DNA of 64,000 nucleotides, from assembly GCF_013112245.1 (NCBI RefSeq), contig NZ_WVRN01000001.1:3352501-3416500 (forward strand), given 5' to 3'. Made by a program: the position numbers and the translations under genes. The notes below the pieces were generated by a model. The model saw only the letters and a list, made by a program, of their open reading frames with translations, was not told the origin of the DNA and searched no databases. How positions within the stretch are numbered: position 1 is the first letter of the stretch; every line of letters starts with the position of its first letter. Positions 35,818-46,030 of this stretch are shown in pieces. Origin of the DNA: Ruegeria sp. HKCCD4315 (GTDB taxonomy: Bacteria > Pseudomonadota > Alphaproteobacteria > Rhodobacterales > Rhodobacteraceae).

Positions 35818-36666
35818 TTACTCCTGAATCAGATCCAGTTGGCGCATGATCTCGGGGCCTGCGCCTTTCAATGCGGGACGCTCGATCTGAGCCTGCTGCG
35901 TCAGTTCATCAATGCGGGCCTGAATGGCCTCCTGCTGGATCGTCTGCACAAGCTCTTCGCGCACAACGTCCAATTCAGGCGCTTCGGTCTTGCGCTTGTC
36001 GTTCAGCTTGACCAGATGCCAGCCAAATTGGGTCTGAACCGGGTCCGAGATCTGCCCTTTTTCCAACGCGATCACGGCACCTTCGAATTCGGGTACCATC
36101 TGGCCTTTGCCGAACCAGCCAAGCGCACCTCCGTTTGGGCCGGACGGTCCGGTCGAGTTCTCGCGTGCAAGCTCGGCAAAGTCGGCACCATCATCCAACT
36201 GCGCCTTCAGCTCTTTTGCTTTTTCCTCGGTCTCGACCAGAATATGGCTGGCGTCAAATTCATCTTCGCCCGCGAAATCTTTGAACTGCGCATCATAGGC
36301 CGCCTGAATGGCCTCATCCGTGACGGCAGCTTCCGTCAACGCAGTGACAGTCTGTACTGCACGCAACGAGCGTTTTTCATTTTCCAACCGCAGGGCGTTT
36401 TCGGTGGTCAGATCTTCCTGCTGCTGGCCCAGCAGTTGCTGTTGAATCATCTGCTCCAGCACAAAGTCGAACAGAACATCATCTTCAGCCTGCAGGTACT
36501 GCTGAGGCAGCGCAGCAACGGTCGCAATCAAGTGACCAAGTGTGATTTCGTCGCCATTCACACGTGCCAAAACTGTGGACGCGTCGGGCTTGGTTTCGGC
36601 GGCCAGCGGCAGTGCCATCATGGCAGTCAGAGCCAGCGATGGCAGAAAAGTGAGGCCTTTGGGCAT
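35818..36666 (-). CDS. Periplasmic peptidyl-prolyl isomerase, parvulin type
   Basis: The 282-residue protein has a signal peptide (LTFLPSLALTAMMALPLAAET), an N-terminal SurA-like helical part and a parvulin domain (about residues 135-230) with ASHILVETEEKA, GGALGWFGKGQMVPEFE and FGWHLVKL. It assists folding of exported proteins. It is divergent from secA and upstream of argJ-mutT. The arrangement with secA fits a shared role in protein export. Confidence 0.92.
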   Translation of the reverse strand: MPKGLTFLPSLALTAMMALPLAAETKPDASTVLARVNGDEITLGHLIATVAALPQQYLQAEDDVLFDFVLEQMIQQQLLGQQQEDLTTENALRLENEKRSLRAVQTVTALTEAAVTDEAIQAAYDAQFKDFAGEDEFDASHILVETEEKAKELKAQLDDGADFAELARENSTGPSGPNGGALGWFGKGQMVPEFEGAVIALEKGQISDPVQTQFGWHLVKLNDKRKTEAPELDVVREELVQTIQQEAIQARIDELTQQAQIERPALKGAGPEIMRQLDLIQE

Positions 36667-36842
36667 TGAATCATCCTATTTCCTTGCCGCGACAGGGCGC
36701 AGCGTTGACACTCTGGAACCTGCCGCTTACATCGCTTTGAAGCCTTGGACAGGGCCGCCTTTCACCCCCCGTATCTATGGGTTGCGCGCAAGGTGGGCAA
36801 GCCTGTCGAAACCAAGACAAGAACAGATCCGCTGGAGTGAAC

Positions 36843-39560
36843 ATGCTGGGACTCGGAACGCTCGCCAAAAAGGTGTTCGGAACACCGAACGACCGCAAGA
36901 TCAAGGCGACCCGCCCCCTGATCGAAAAGATCAACGCATTGGAGCCAGAGTTTGAAAAACTGTCGGATCAGGGCCTGATCGACAAGACCGAGGAACTACG
37001 CAAGCGCGCTCTGGATGGCGAAAGCCTGGATGATCTGCTGCCCGAAGCCTTTGCAAACGTGCGCGAAGGGGCCAAGCGTGCTTTGGGCCTGCGCGGCTTT
37101 GACGTGCAGTTGATGGGCGGCATCTTCCTGCATCAGGGCAACATCTCGGAAATGAAGACGGGTGAAGGTAAGACACTGGTTGCAACCTTCCCTGCCTATC
37201 TGAACGCGCTGACCGGCAAGGGTGTGCATGTGGTCACAGTGAACGAATACCTGGCCAAGCGCGACTCGGAATGGATGGGCAAAGTATTTGCCGCTGTGGG
37301 CATGACCACGGGCGTGATCTGGTCGGGTCAGCCCGATCCAGAAAAGATGGCCGCATATAAGTGCGACATCACCTACGCCACCAACAACGAACTGGGTTTC
37401 GATTATCTGCGCGACAACATGAAGGCAGATCTGGAACAGGTTTATCAGAAACACCACAACTTCGCGATTGTGGACGAGGTCGACTCGATTCTGATCGACG
37501 AGGCGCGGACGCCGCTGATCATCTCGGGACCCGCACAGGACCGCTCGGATCTGTACACCGCGATTGACGCGCTGATTCCAACGCTCAGCGATGATCATTT
37601 CACGCTGGATGAAAAGTCGCGCAATGTGACGTTCACCGATGAGGGCAACGAGTTTCTGGAAGCTCAGCTGCTTGAGACCGGGCTGATACCAGAAGGCCAT
37701 TCCTTGTATGACCCGGAAAGCACGACAGTCGTGCACCACGTCAATCAGGGCCTTCGCGCACACAAGTTGTTCCAACGCGACAAAGACTACATCGTGCGTG
37801 ACGGCAACGTTGTTCTGATCGACGAGTTCACCGGCCGCATGATGCCGGGCCGCCGCCTGTCTGAAGGCCTGCACCAGGCGATTGAGGCCAAGGAAGGTGT
37901 GCAGATCCAGCCCGAAAACGTGACGCTGGCCAGCGTGACCTTCCAGAACTACTTCCGCCTGTATGACAAGCTGGGCGGTATGACCGGGACCGCGTTGACC
38001 GAGGCTGAGGAATTTCAGGAAATCTACGGTCTGGGCGTGATCGAGGTTCCAACCAACAAGCCAATTGCCCGGATCGACGAGGACGATCAGGTCTATCGCA
38101 CCGCAATGGAAAAATACGGTGCAATGATCAGCGAAACCCAAAAGGCTCAGGAAAAAGGCCAGCCTGTTTTGCTGGGCACTACGTCCATTGAGAAATCTGA
38201 ACTGTTGAGCCAAATGCTGACCAAAGAAGGCATCGAGCACAATGTTCTGAACGCCCGTCAGCACGAGCAAGAGGCGCAAATCGTTGCGGATGCAGGCCGT
38301 TTGGGTGCCGTGACAATTGCCACAAACATGGCCGGTCGTGGTACCGACATTCAACTCGGCGGCAATGTCGAAATGAAAGTACTGAAGGCACTGGCCGAAA
38401 ACCCCGAGGCTGATCCATCCGAACTGCGGGCCGCAGAAGAAGCGCGCCACGCTGAGGAAAAAGAAAAGGTTCTGGCGGCGGGCGGCCTGTACGTCATGGC
38501 GTCTGAACGCCACGAAAGCCGCCGCATCGACAACCAGCTGCGTGGTCGTTCGGGCCGTCAGGGCGATCCGGGCCGCACTGTGTTCTACCTGAGCCTTGAA
38601 GACGATTTGATGCGTATCTTTGGCTCGGAACGTCTGGACAAGGTTCTGACGACGCTAGGCATGAAAGAAGGCGAGGCGATCGTCCACCCTTGGGTGAACA
38701 AGTCGCTGGAACGTGCGCAATCTAAGGTCGAAGGCCGCAACTTTGACATGCGGAAAAACGTTCTCAAGTTCGACGACGTGATGAACGATCAGCGTAAGGT
38801 GATCTTTAGCCAACGCCGCGAAATCATGTCAGCCAATGACTTGTCCGAGATCGTCTCGGATATGCGTGAACAGGTGATCGACGATCTGATCGACGAATAT
38901 ATGCCGCCAAAGTCCTATGCGGACCAGTGGGATACAGACGGGCTGCATGAAGCAATCAAAGACAAGCTGACCGTCGACGCGCCGGTTCAGGACTGGGCCG
39001 CTGAGGAAGGCGTGGACGACGAACAGGTGCGCGAGCGTCTCATCAAGACCGCAGATGAGATGATGGCGCAAAAAGCCGTCGCCTTTGGTCCGGAAAACAT
39101 GCGCAACATCGAAAAACAGGTATTGCTGCAAACCATCGACAGCAAATGGCGCGAGCACTTGTTGACGCTGGAACATTTGCGTTCGGTTGTCGGTTTTCGC
39201 GGTTACGCCCAGCGCGATCCGCTGAACGAATACAAAAACGAAAGCTTCCAGTTGTTCGAAGGGATGCTGGACAGCTTGCGCGAAACCGTCACGCAGCAAT
39301 TGTCGCGCGTGCGCCCCCTGACTGAGGAAGAGCAGAAAGAGATGCTTGCCCAGATGGCGGCACAGCAGGCACAGGCGCAACAGGCGGTGGACAAAGCCGC
39401 TGGTCAGGCAGAAGCCAAAGCCGAAGCTGCGGCATCTGGCGATGCGTTGCCCGGGTTTGATGAGACTGACCCGTCAACCTGGGGGAACCCGTCGCGGAAC
39501 GATCCCTGCCCCTGCGGGTCCGGCAAAAAGTTCAAACACTGCCACGGTCGATTGACCTAA
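36843..39560 (+). CDS. secA: Preprotein translocase ATPase SecA
   Basis: The 905-residue motor drives preproteins through SecYEG. Walker A is GEGKT at residues 107-111, Walker B is in [14 protein letters not shown], and the C-terminal zinc finger [15 protein letters not shown] at the very end binds SecB. A Glu/Ala/Gln-rich linker precedes the finger. The ATG at 36843 has GGAG eight bases upstream; the open frame starting at 36777 is not needed. Confidence 0.98.
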   Translation: MLGLGTLAKKVFGTPNDRKIKATRPLIEKINALEPEFEKLSDQGLIDKTEELRKRALDGESLDDLLPEAFANVREGAKRALGLRGFDVQLMGGIFLHQGNISEMKTGEGKTLVATFPAYLNALTGKGVHVVTVNEYLAKRDSEWMGKVFAAVGMTTGVIWSGQPDPEKMAAYKCDITYATNNELGFDYLRDNMKADLEQVYQKHHNFAIVDEVDSILIDEARTPLIISGPAQDRSDLYTAIDALIPTLSDDHFTLDEKSRNVTFTDEGNEFLEAQLLETGLIPEGHSLYDPESTTVVHHVNQGLRAHKLFQRDKDYIVRDGNVVLIDEFTGRMMPGRRLSEGLHQAIEAKEGVQIQPENVTLASVTFQNYFRLYDKLGGMTGTALTEAEEFQEIYGLGVIEVPTNKPIARIDEDDQVYRTAMEKYGAMISETQKAQEKGQPVLLGTTSIEKSELLSQMLTKEGIEHNVLNARQHEQEAQIVADAGRLGAVTIATNMAGRGTDIQLGGNVEMKVLKALAENPEADPSELRAAEEARHAEEKEKVLAAGGLYVMASERHESRRIDNQLRGRSGRQGDPGRTVFYLSLEDDLMRIFGSERLDKVLTTLGMKEGEAIVHPWVNKSLERAQSKVEGRNFDMRKNVLKFDDVMNDQRKVIFSQRREIMSANDLSEIVSDMREQVIDDLIDEYMPPKSYADQWDTDGLHEAIKDKLTVDAPVQDWAAEEGVDDEQVRERLIKTADEMMAQKAVAFGPENMRNIEKQVLLQTIDSKWREHLLTLEHLRSVVGFRGYAQRDPLNEYKNESFQLFEGMLDSLRETVTQQLSRVRPLTEEEQKEMLAQMAAQQAQAQQAVDKAAGQAEAKAEAAASGDALPGFDETDPSTWGNPSRNDPCPCGSGKKFKHCHGRLT

Positions 39561-39660
39561 CGTTAACGCCCTCTGTTCACAATGAGTCCGCCTCGCGGCC
39601 ACAAATTAGCCGCGATTCGTAGCGAGAGTGCAAGCTGCTCCTTCAACTGGGGAGGGTGTC

Positions 39661-40578
39661 TTGTTTGTAGTTCGCAACTACGTGACCATGTGCGGAACGG
39701 TGGCATGTGCTTTGGGCATCGGCTACCTGATGCAAAACGGACCTTCTGCGCAGCGTAACGCCGCGCAGGCGGGTATTGATGTCGCATCGGCATCAGAACA
39801 GTCTTCGGTTTTGTCCGGGCTGGAGGATATCGTTTTGACCTCGGCCACACCGTCTGACGCAATTCCCGGCAATGCACCTCCTGTACCTCGTGGGGTTCCC
39901 TCTGCGGTCAGACCGACAGATTGCAACATCAGCGCCCGCGCTACCGCTGTTCCGGGCGCGATGGCCCGCCTGACACTTAAAGCGCCTTGTAACGCGGAAG
40001 AACGGGTCGAGGTCCATCATAGCGGCCTGACGGTAAGTCAGATGACTGACACGTCCGGTGCGCTGCAAATGACGATCCCGACCTTGTCGGAATATGCGAT
40101 TTTTCTGATTTCATTCGAAGACGAAACCGGCACTGTCGCCACCACTCACGTTTCTGACATTGCCAAGTACAATCGCGTTGCCCTGCAATGGCAGGGTGAG
40201 ACCGAATTGCAGATCCATGCTCTGGAGTTCGGCGCCAGCTATGGCGGCGATGGCCACGTGTGGGATGATGCTTCGGCGCAAGGAACAGGCGACATTGTGC
40301 GACTTGGTCAACAGGGATTGAGCAAAACGCAGAATATCGAAGTTTATTCCTTCCCGTCCGGCGCTTCAGATCAGTCTGGCACAATCGATCTGACGGTCGA
40401 AGCAGAAGTGACCGAGGCAAATTGCGGGCATACTCTGAACGTGCAAGCGTTAGAACTTTTGTCAGACCGCCGCCTACGATCCCGCGACATGTCGCTGGAC
40501 CTGCCCGATTGTTCACACGCAGGTGAGTTTCTGGTGTTGAATAATCTGCTCTCAGACCTGACAATCGCGGCAAAGTAA
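39661..40578 (+). CDS. Hypothetical membrane-anchored envelope protein
   Basis: This 305-residue protein has one N-terminal hydrophobic helix (about residues 6-24) and a predicted beta-rich extracytoplasmic domain with paired cysteines (DCNIS, APCNA, EANCGH, LPDCSH). The start is TTG at 39661, five bases after GGGGAGGG. It lies 24 bp before the PstS-OmpA fusion gene on the same strand and probably works with it at the envelope. I do not recognise a functional family. Confidence 0.78.
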   Translation: MFVVRNYVTMCGTVACALGIGYLMQNGPSAQRNAAQAGIDVASASEQSSVLSGLEDIVLTSATPSDAIPGNAPPVPRGVPSAVRPTDCNISARATAVPGAMARLTLKAPCNAEERVEVHHSGLTVSQMTDTSGALQMTIPTLSEYAIFLISFEDETGTVATTHVSDIAKYNRVALQWQGETELQIHALEFGASYGGDGHVWDDASAQGTGDIVRLGQQGLSKTQNIEVYSFPSGASDQSGTIDLTVEAEVTEANCGHTLNVQALELLSDRRLRSRDMSLDLPDCSHAGEFLVLNNLLSDLTIAAK

Positions 40579-40602
40579 TCCGCAGGCAGGTTTGACTCTC
40601 TT

Positions 40603-42153
40603 ATGACATTATTCCGTGTAGCGGCAGCTGCGCTGATTTCATTTGCCACCGGCGCTTTGGCGCAGGACATCACGCTGACGTCGCATGACGGCAAGGTCGA
40701 AATAACCGGCAATCTGCTGGGTTTTGACGGCGAGTTTTATCGCGTTGAGACTCAGTTTGGCCCGCTGACAGTAGATGGCTCTGGCGTCACCTGCGACGGC
40801 CCCGCCTGTCCAAACCTGACGGATTTTGTTGCTGAGCTGTGGTTTTCCGGCTCATCCGTTATGGCTGAAACGGTTCTTCCCGCACTCATTATAGGGTTCG
40901 CACAGCAAGAGAACCTAACAGCAACCCCAGCCCGCGTAGATTCGGACAGCTTTGTCTATGAGCTCAGGCAGGCTGACCGCTCAGCACCACTTGCACGGTT
41001 TTATTTTGACGTTGGAACAACGGCGCGTGGGTTCAGGGATCTGGTTGCGGGTCAGACAGATATTGTGATGGCCCAGCGGGAGGTGCGCGAGTCAGAACGA
41101 GAGGAAGCCGAAGCCACAGGTCTGGGCGATCTGAAGCGGGCGCGGCGCTCGCGCGTCATTGCGTTGGACGCTATGGTCCCGGTGGTCGCTGCCGACAGCA
41201 TGATGCAGCAAATCTCGATGGCGGATTTGGCCCGCGTTCTATCCGGGGATGTGACCAATTGGATGGATTTGGGCGGCCCGGACGCAACGATTGCCCTGCA
41301 TGTCCCGGAAATGGGATCCGGGCTTGCACAAGCTGTTGAAGACCAGGTCCTGAAAACCGTGGACGCGGAGTTATCACCGACAGCGATCCCGCACAGCCGA
41401 ATCCGCGATCTGACAGATGCTGTGGCCAAAGACCCCTTTTCAATTGGGATAGCCAGCAAAGCCACAGCTGATGGCACGCGCCCCCTGCCGTTGACCGGAG
41501 GCTGCGGGCATCCGCTTGCCGCCACCCGACAATCAATCAAGACCGAGGATTATCCGCTGACCCTGCCGATGTTCCTCTACCTGCCGGATCGACGCCTGCC
41601 ACGGATCGCGCGGCAGTTTCTGGCATATACCCAAGGCCCCGGCGCACAGATGGCGATACGGGGCGCTGGTTATGTGGATCAATCGCCTGAAACTCTGCCA
41701 ATTGGCGTGCAGGGCGACCGGCTTGCCAACGCTATTGTTACCGGCGGCGCTGAGGTCGAACTGGAAGAATTGCAGCGTATGATCGACACGCTGCGTCCGC
41801 TGTCGCGCCTGTCCTTGTCCGTTCGGTTTGAACCCGGATCATCGCGGCCCGATGCGCAGTCTCGTTCAAACATTCAACACTTGGCGCAAATGCTTGAAAC
41901 CGGAACGCTGAAGGCGCGCAAGCTGGTGTTTGCTGGCTTCAGCGACGGTGATGGCGGGGCCGCTGCCAATGCCCGCATCGCCTTGCGGCGCGCTCAAACC
42001 GTGAGAAATACTGTGCTGGCGGCAATGGAATCGTCATTGCCCGAGGGTATCGAGATATCTGCCGAAGGGTTTGGTGAAGCGATGCCAATGGCGTGCGATG
42101 ACACCGAATGGGGCCGCAAAGTTAACCGTCGGGTCGAAATCTGGGTTCAGTAA
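40603..42153 (+). CDS. PstS-like binding domain fused to an OmpA peptidoglycan-binding domain
   Basis: The 516-residue exported protein has a signal peptide ending at ATGALAQ. Residues of about 80-375 form a phosphate-binding-protein-like (PBP type II) domain, and residues 400-516 form an OmpA_C domain with NARIALRRAQTVRNTVL and the NRRVEIW end. The fusion suggests a binding protein tied to peptidoglycan rather than serving a soluble ABC uptake role. No pst transport genes are present. It follows a membrane-anchored envelope protein and may share its transcript. Confidence 0.87.
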   Translation: MTLFRVAAAALISFATGALAQDITLTSHDGKVEITGNLLGFDGEFYRVETQFGPLTVDGSGVTCDGPACPNLTDFVAELWFSGSSVMAETVLPALIIGFAQQENLTATPARVDSDSFVYELRQADRSAPLARFYFDVGTTARGFRDLVAGQTDIVMAQREVRESEREEAEATGLGDLKRARRSRVIALDAMVPVVAADSMMQQISMADLARVLSGDVTNWMDLGGPDATIALHVPEMGSGLAQAVEDQVLKTVDAELSPTAIPHSRIRDLTDAVAKDPFSIGIASKATADGTRPLPLTGGCGHPLAATRQSIKTEDYPLTLPMFLYLPDRRLPRIARQFLAYTQGPGAQMAIRGAGYVDQSPETLPIGVQGDRLANAIVTGGAEVELEELQRMIDTLRPLSRLSLSVRFEPGSSRPDAQSRSNIQHLAQMLETGTLKARKLVFAGFSDGDGGAAANARIALRRAQTVRNTVLAAMESSLPEGIEISAEGFGEAMPMACDDTEWGRKVNRRVEIWVQ

Positions 42154-42156
42154 GCG

Positions 42157-42912
42157 CTACAGGAATCCTTCCGACCGAAAACTCAATTCGGTCGATTTCC
42201 CAATGATCAGATGATCGTGCAAGGTTAGCCCCAACGCCGAACACGCATCCTGAATACGGTTGGTCATATCTATATCCGACTGCGAAGGCGTTGGGTCACC
42301 AGACGGATGGTTATGGACCAAAATCAAAGCCGAAGCATTCAACTCCAGCGCGCGTTTGGCAACCTCGCGCGGATAGACCGGCACGTGATCAACGGTGCCT
42401 TTGGCTTGCTCTTCATCTGCGATCAGAACGTTTTTTCGATCCAGATAAAACACCCGAAACTGCTCGGTCTCACGATGGGCCATGGTGGTGTGACAATAGT
42501 CCAGCAGCGCATCCCAGCCCGAGATCACATGCCGCTGCATCACCCGCGCACACGCCATCCTGTGGGCGCAAGCCTCAAGGATTTTAAGGTCGGTGACCAC
42601 CGAATCGCCCACGCCCTTGATCTGCCGCAGTCGTTCTTCGGGCGCGGTCAACACGCGGTTGAAATCGCCAAACGCATCCATCAACGCACGCGCCAGCGGC
42701 TTCACGTCTTGTCGCGGGATGGATCGGAACAGCACCAGTTCCAGCAACTCGTAATCCGGCATTGCCGCTGACCCACCTGCCATGAACCGTTCGCGCAGCC
42801 GCTTGCGATGGTCTTTGATGTAGGAGGGTAACCGACCAGAGGGCAGCGGCTGCGCGGGCGCTTCGTCCGTGTCAAACAGCATAGGGGCTTCGGCAAAGGC
42901 GTTCTGGGTCAT
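42157..42912 (-). CDS. radC: RadC family protein (JAB/MPN domain)
   Basis: The 251-residue protein has an N-terminal helix-hairpin-helix-like part (IKGVGDSVVTDLKI) and a C-terminal JAB metalloprotease-like domain with the zinc motif HNHPSGDPTPSQSDI. Despite the name, no repair activity is established for the family. The ATG at 42912 follows CAGGGTGA; the longer open frame overlaps the thiX gene. It is downstream of the thiamine operon and may be read through from it. Confidence 0.9.
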   Translation of the reverse strand: MTQNAFAEAPMLFDTDEAPAQPLPSGRLPSYIKDHRKRLRERFMAGGSAAMPDYELLELVLFRSIPRQDVKPLARALMDAFGDFNRVLTAPEERLRQIKGVGDSVVTDLKILEACAHRMACARVMQRHVISGWDALLDYCHTTMAHRETEQFRVFYLDRKNVLIADEEQAKGTVDHVPVYPREVAKRALELNASALILVHNHPSGDPTPSQSDIDMTNRIQDACSALGLTLHDHLIIGKSTELSFRSEGFL

Positions 42913-42947
42913 AGCTTCACCCTGACGCAGAATCGGTTTCTGATTGG

Positions 42948-43682
42948 TTAACGCGCCTCGCCTGCCATGCGCGCGGTGGCGCGGCGGACGATCATATGCA
43001 GAAGGATCGAGAACACACCCAGCGTCAGCATTGCCGCAAACATCAGGTCGGTCTTGGCGCGGCCATTGGCCAGCAGCATCAGATAGCCCAAACCTTGCGA
43101 CGAGCCGACCCATTCGCCAATCACCGCCCCGATCGGAGCATAAACCGCCGCCAGACGCATGCCCGAAGCCAGCGAAGGCAGCGCCGCCGGAATACGGATG
43201 TGCCACAGCACCGACCGTTTGCTGGCCTGCATCGTGCGCGCCAGATCCAGATAACCCGGTGGCGTACGCATCAGCCCATCAAAAAACGACGAGGTGATCG
43301 GGAAATAGATGATCAGCACCGCCATCGCGACCTTGGACCACAGACCATAGCCAAGCCACAGGGTCAGCAACGGTGCCAGTGCAAAAACCGGCAGCGCCTG
43401 AGTGAACACCAGCATGGGCTGCACCAAAACCCGCGCGGCGCGCGAATTCGCCAATTGAAGCGCTGTGATGACGCCCAGAACCGTTCCGACAGCCAAGCCT
43501 ATGACAACTTCAACTGCGGTGATCCACGCATGTTCGGCGATCAACCATCTGTTTTGCCACCAGGTTTCGGCCACCAAAGCGGGGCCGGGCAGAATGAATT
43601 TTGGCAAACCTGTCAGGGTCACGATCCCTTGCCACATGATCAATGCAAACAGTGTAGCTGCGAGGGCCGACAGGTACTTCAT
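42948..43682 (-). CDS. thiX: ABC permease for thiamine pyrimidine precursor (ThiX)
   Basis: The 244-residue permease has six helices and the EAA loop ARTMQASKRSVLWHIRIPAA. With ThiY and ThiZ it is expected to import formylaminopyrimidine or a related thiamine-derived pyrimidine. It is the last gene of the riboswitch-led thi operon and overlaps the thiZ stop by four bases. Confidence 0.87.
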   Translation of the reverse strand: MKYLSALAATLFALIMWQGIVTLTGLPKFILPGPALVAETWWQNRWLIAEHAWITAVEVVIGLAVGTVLGVITALQLANSRAARVLVQPMLVFTQALPVFALAPLLTLWLGYGLWSKVAMAVLIIYFPITSSFFDGLMRTPPGYLDLARTMQASKRSVLWHIRIPAALPSLASGMRLAAVYAPIGAVIGEWVGSSQGLGYLMLLANGRAKTDLMFAAMLTLGVFSILLHMIVRRATARMAGEAR

Positions 43683-44407
43683 ACTGCGTCCTCCCGCAGA
43701 AGTCGCAGCAACGCACCCTGAGTTTCCAGCGTTTCCAGATCATCCACGCTGCGTGGGGCCGGAGCATGAGGCGGGTCGCAAGGGGTCAGGCCGTGTTCGG
43801 TCATGACAACAATGGACTGCCCCAAGCGCGCGGCTTCACCGGGGTCATGCGTGACCAAAAGGACAGTTCGCCCTGCCAGAGCCTCGGCCGCCAAATCCTG
43901 CATATCGGCGCGGGTCCGGGCGTCGAGCGCTGAAAACGGCTCATCCAACAGCACGATAGGCCGATCTTCCATCAGCGTACGGGCCAGCGCGACGCGCTGT
44001 CTTTGGCCCCCCGACAGCTCGGTCGGTTTCTTGGTCATGTGATCCTGCAGGCGCATCCGTTTGATCAGGCGGTCACGCCGATCCAGATCAGGCTTTTCGC
44101 CCCGCAGCCGCGCACCAAGTGAAACGTTCTGCGCCACAGTCGCCCAAGGCAGAAGTAAGTCGTCCTGCGCCATGTAAGCCACCCGATCCGAGACCGGCAA
44201 ACCGTCGCTTGCTGTTATCTGGCCCGAGAACTTGGCCCCGGTTTCCAGCCCGGCAATCAACCGCAAAACGGTCGTTTTTCCCACGCCCGATCCGCCCAGC
44301 AAACAGGTCCATGCCCCTGCCCCAAGGGTCAGGGTCAACGGAGCGAACAGGGTTGCGCCGTCGATTTTGGCAGACCCGTTTATGGTCAGATCAGGCGCAG
44401 GGGTCAC
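43679..44407 (-). CDS. thiZ: ABC transporter ATPase for thiamine pyrimidine precursor (ThiZ)
   Basis: The 242-residue ATPase has Walker A GGSGVGKTT, signature LSGGQRQRV and Walker B IVLLDEPFSALD. I place the start at GTG 44407, which overlaps the tenA stop as GTGA; an upstream open frame would run deep into tenA. It energises ThiX. Confidence 0.87.
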   Translation of the reverse strand: MTPAPDLTINGSAKIDGATLFAPLTLTLGAGAWTCLLGGSGVGKTTVLRLIAGLETGAKFSGQITASDGLPVSDRVAYMAQDDLLLPWATVAQNVSLGARLRGEKPDLDRRDRLIKRMRLQDHMTKKPTELSGGQRQRVALARTLMEDRPIVLLDEPFSALDARTRADMQDLAAEALAGRTVLLVTHDPGEAARLGQSIVVMTEHGLTPCDPPHAPAPRSVDDLETLETQGALLRLLREDAV

Positions 44408-45078
44408 GGGGTCAGTCCCATTTGCCAGAAATTCACTTCCAATTCCGTCGCCGTTCGGAAGGTTTGGCACAAACGATCCCAGCGGGGCGAAGATTCAAAA
44501 TCTCCCCCAAGTCGCCGTGTTAGAGCCGAATCCAGCAACTCACCTACCGCTTGGCACGCGCCTTGATACTCTTCACCGGCATAGGTGTTGATCCAGTCGC
44601 GATAGGTCTCGGACGTCGCTTCCTCCGCCAACCGCGCACCGATCTCGCCATAGCCCATAACGCAGGGGGCCAACGCTGCCAGCAGGTCCAGCAGATCGCC
44701 GCTGTATCCCGCTTCGAGGACGAACCGCGTATATGCAAGATTTTCGGCGCGCTCGGGGGTGGCGAACAATTCATCCTGTGAGATTCCAGCAGCCTCACAG
44801 ATACCGATGTGCAGTTGCATTTCTTCCGCGACCAAAGCGTTCACGGTGCCAACCGCTGTCAGCATTTCGGAATGCGTTTCCGATTTCACTACCGCCAAAG
44901 CCCAGGCACGAGAAAAATGGATCAGAAACACGTAATCCTGTCGCAGATAGTGAAGAAACGCCTCACGCGGCAGCGTGCCGTCTTTCATTCCTTCGACAAA
45001 GGCGTGGCGGGTATAGTCCCGCCACGGCCCCTGCGCCGCATCACGCATCAGCGTGAAGGCTTTGCCATACCCGTTCAT
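44404..45078 (-). CDS. tenA: Thiaminase II / aminopyrimidine aminohydrolase (TenA)
   Basis: The 224-residue TenA-family protein hydrolyses aminomethylpyrimidine to HMP in salvage of degraded thiamine. The active-site Cys is in LAPCVMGYGEIG and the conserved Glu in GEEYQGAC. It lies between ThiY and ThiZ and overlaps both genes by four bases, consistent with import and hydrolysis of the same salvage compound. Confidence 0.92.
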   Translation of the reverse strand: MNGYGKAFTLMRDAAQGPWRDYTRHAFVEGMKDGTLPREAFLHYLRQDYVFLIHFSRAWALAVVKSETHSEMLTAVGTVNALVAEEMQLHIGICEAAGISQDELFATPERAENLAYTRFVLEAGYSGDLLDLLAALAPCVMGYGEIGARLAEEATSETYRDWINTYAGEEYQGACQAVGELLDSALTRRLGGDFESSPRWDRLCQTFRTATELEVNFWQMGLTP

Positions 45079-46010
45079 TGCGCGGTCACGTCGATGGTCA
45101 GATCACTGACCGGAAGGATACTGTCGATCATGCCGCTTTCATTCAGGAACGCCTCGAACCGGGCATAGCGACCGGCATCAAAGCCTGCGGGGCGCAGTGC
45201 AAAACGTGGCAGCGTGTCGACCCAGGCGCGGGCGTTCAGCTCATCTTGCAGTTCAGGTGACGTGCTTGCGAAGATCTCCCAGCTTTTTTCCGGGTTGTTG
45301 ACGATATACTGGGTCGCCTTTTCGGTCGCGGCCAAAAAGCGGGCGATCTTGTCTTTGTCCATCGTCTCGGGGTTGGCGACATAAATCAGTTCGTCGTAGG
45401 ATGGCACGCCTTCTTCCTCGATGTAAAAACAAGTGCCCGGACGACCTTCGATATCCATCTGGTTGAGTTCAAAGTTACGGTAAGCCCCGATAACCGCGTC
45501 GACCTGACCGGTCATCAGCGAGGGCGAGAGCGAGAAGTTGACGTTGATCAGCTCCACATCGTCCAGAGCAACGTCATATTTGCCCAGAACGGTGCCAAGG
45601 ATGGCCTCTTCGACACCTGCGACAGAGAAACCGATCTTCTTGCCCTTGAGGTCGGCGGGCGATTTGATCGGGCCGTCTTCCAGCACCAAAAGGCAGTTCA
45701 AGGGTGTTGCAACCAGCGTGCCAACGCGTTTCAGGGGCAGGCCCTCGTGGATTTGCAGATGTAGCTGCGGCTGATACGACACGGCCAGTTCTGCCTGACC
45801 GGCAGCTACCAGACGCGGCGGGGCGGACGGGTCCGCAGGTGGGACGATTTCAACCTCAAGCCCCTGCTCGGCGAAATAGCCGTTTTCCTGCGCCACAATA
45901 ATAGGGCCGTGGTCAGGGTTGATAAACCAATCCAGCAGAACGGTCATCTTGTCTTCGGCCCAAGCTGGCACGGCGGCCAGAAGGGCAATGGCTGTCATCA
46001 GCTTTTTCAT
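45075..46010 (-). CDS. thiY: Thiamine pyrimidine-precursor binding protein (ThiY, THI5/NMT1-like)
   Basis: The 311-residue periplasmic protein has a signal peptide ending in VPAWAED and an NMT1/THI5-like binding domain (LDWFINPDHGPIIVAQ, then YFAEQGLEVEIV). It presents the pyrimidine precursor to ThiXZ. The start at 46010 is the only ATG that gives a signal peptide at the N-terminus; an upstream open frame overlaps thiF. Confidence 0.9.
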   Translation of the reverse strand: MKKLMTAIALLAAVPAWAEDKMTVLLDWFINPDHGPIIVAQENGYFAEQGLEVEIVPPADPSAPPRLVAAGQAELAVSYQPQLHLQIHEGLPLKRVGTLVATPLNCLLVLEDGPIKSPADLKGKKIGFSVAGVEEAILGTVLGKYDVALDDVELINVNFSLSPSLMTGQVDAVIGAYRNFELNQMDIEGRPGTCFYIEEEGVPSYDELIYVANPETMDKDKIARFLAATEKATQYIVNNPEKSWEIFASTSPELQDELNARAWVDTLPRFALRPAGFDAGRYARFEAFLNESGMIDSILPVSDLTIDVTAQ

Positions 46011-46030
46011 GTCTCGCGTTTCCTTTTCAC

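Noticed and set aside
36996..38513. 505-residue open frame opposite secA
   Set aside because: Antisense shadow of a complete secA gene, caused by codon bias.
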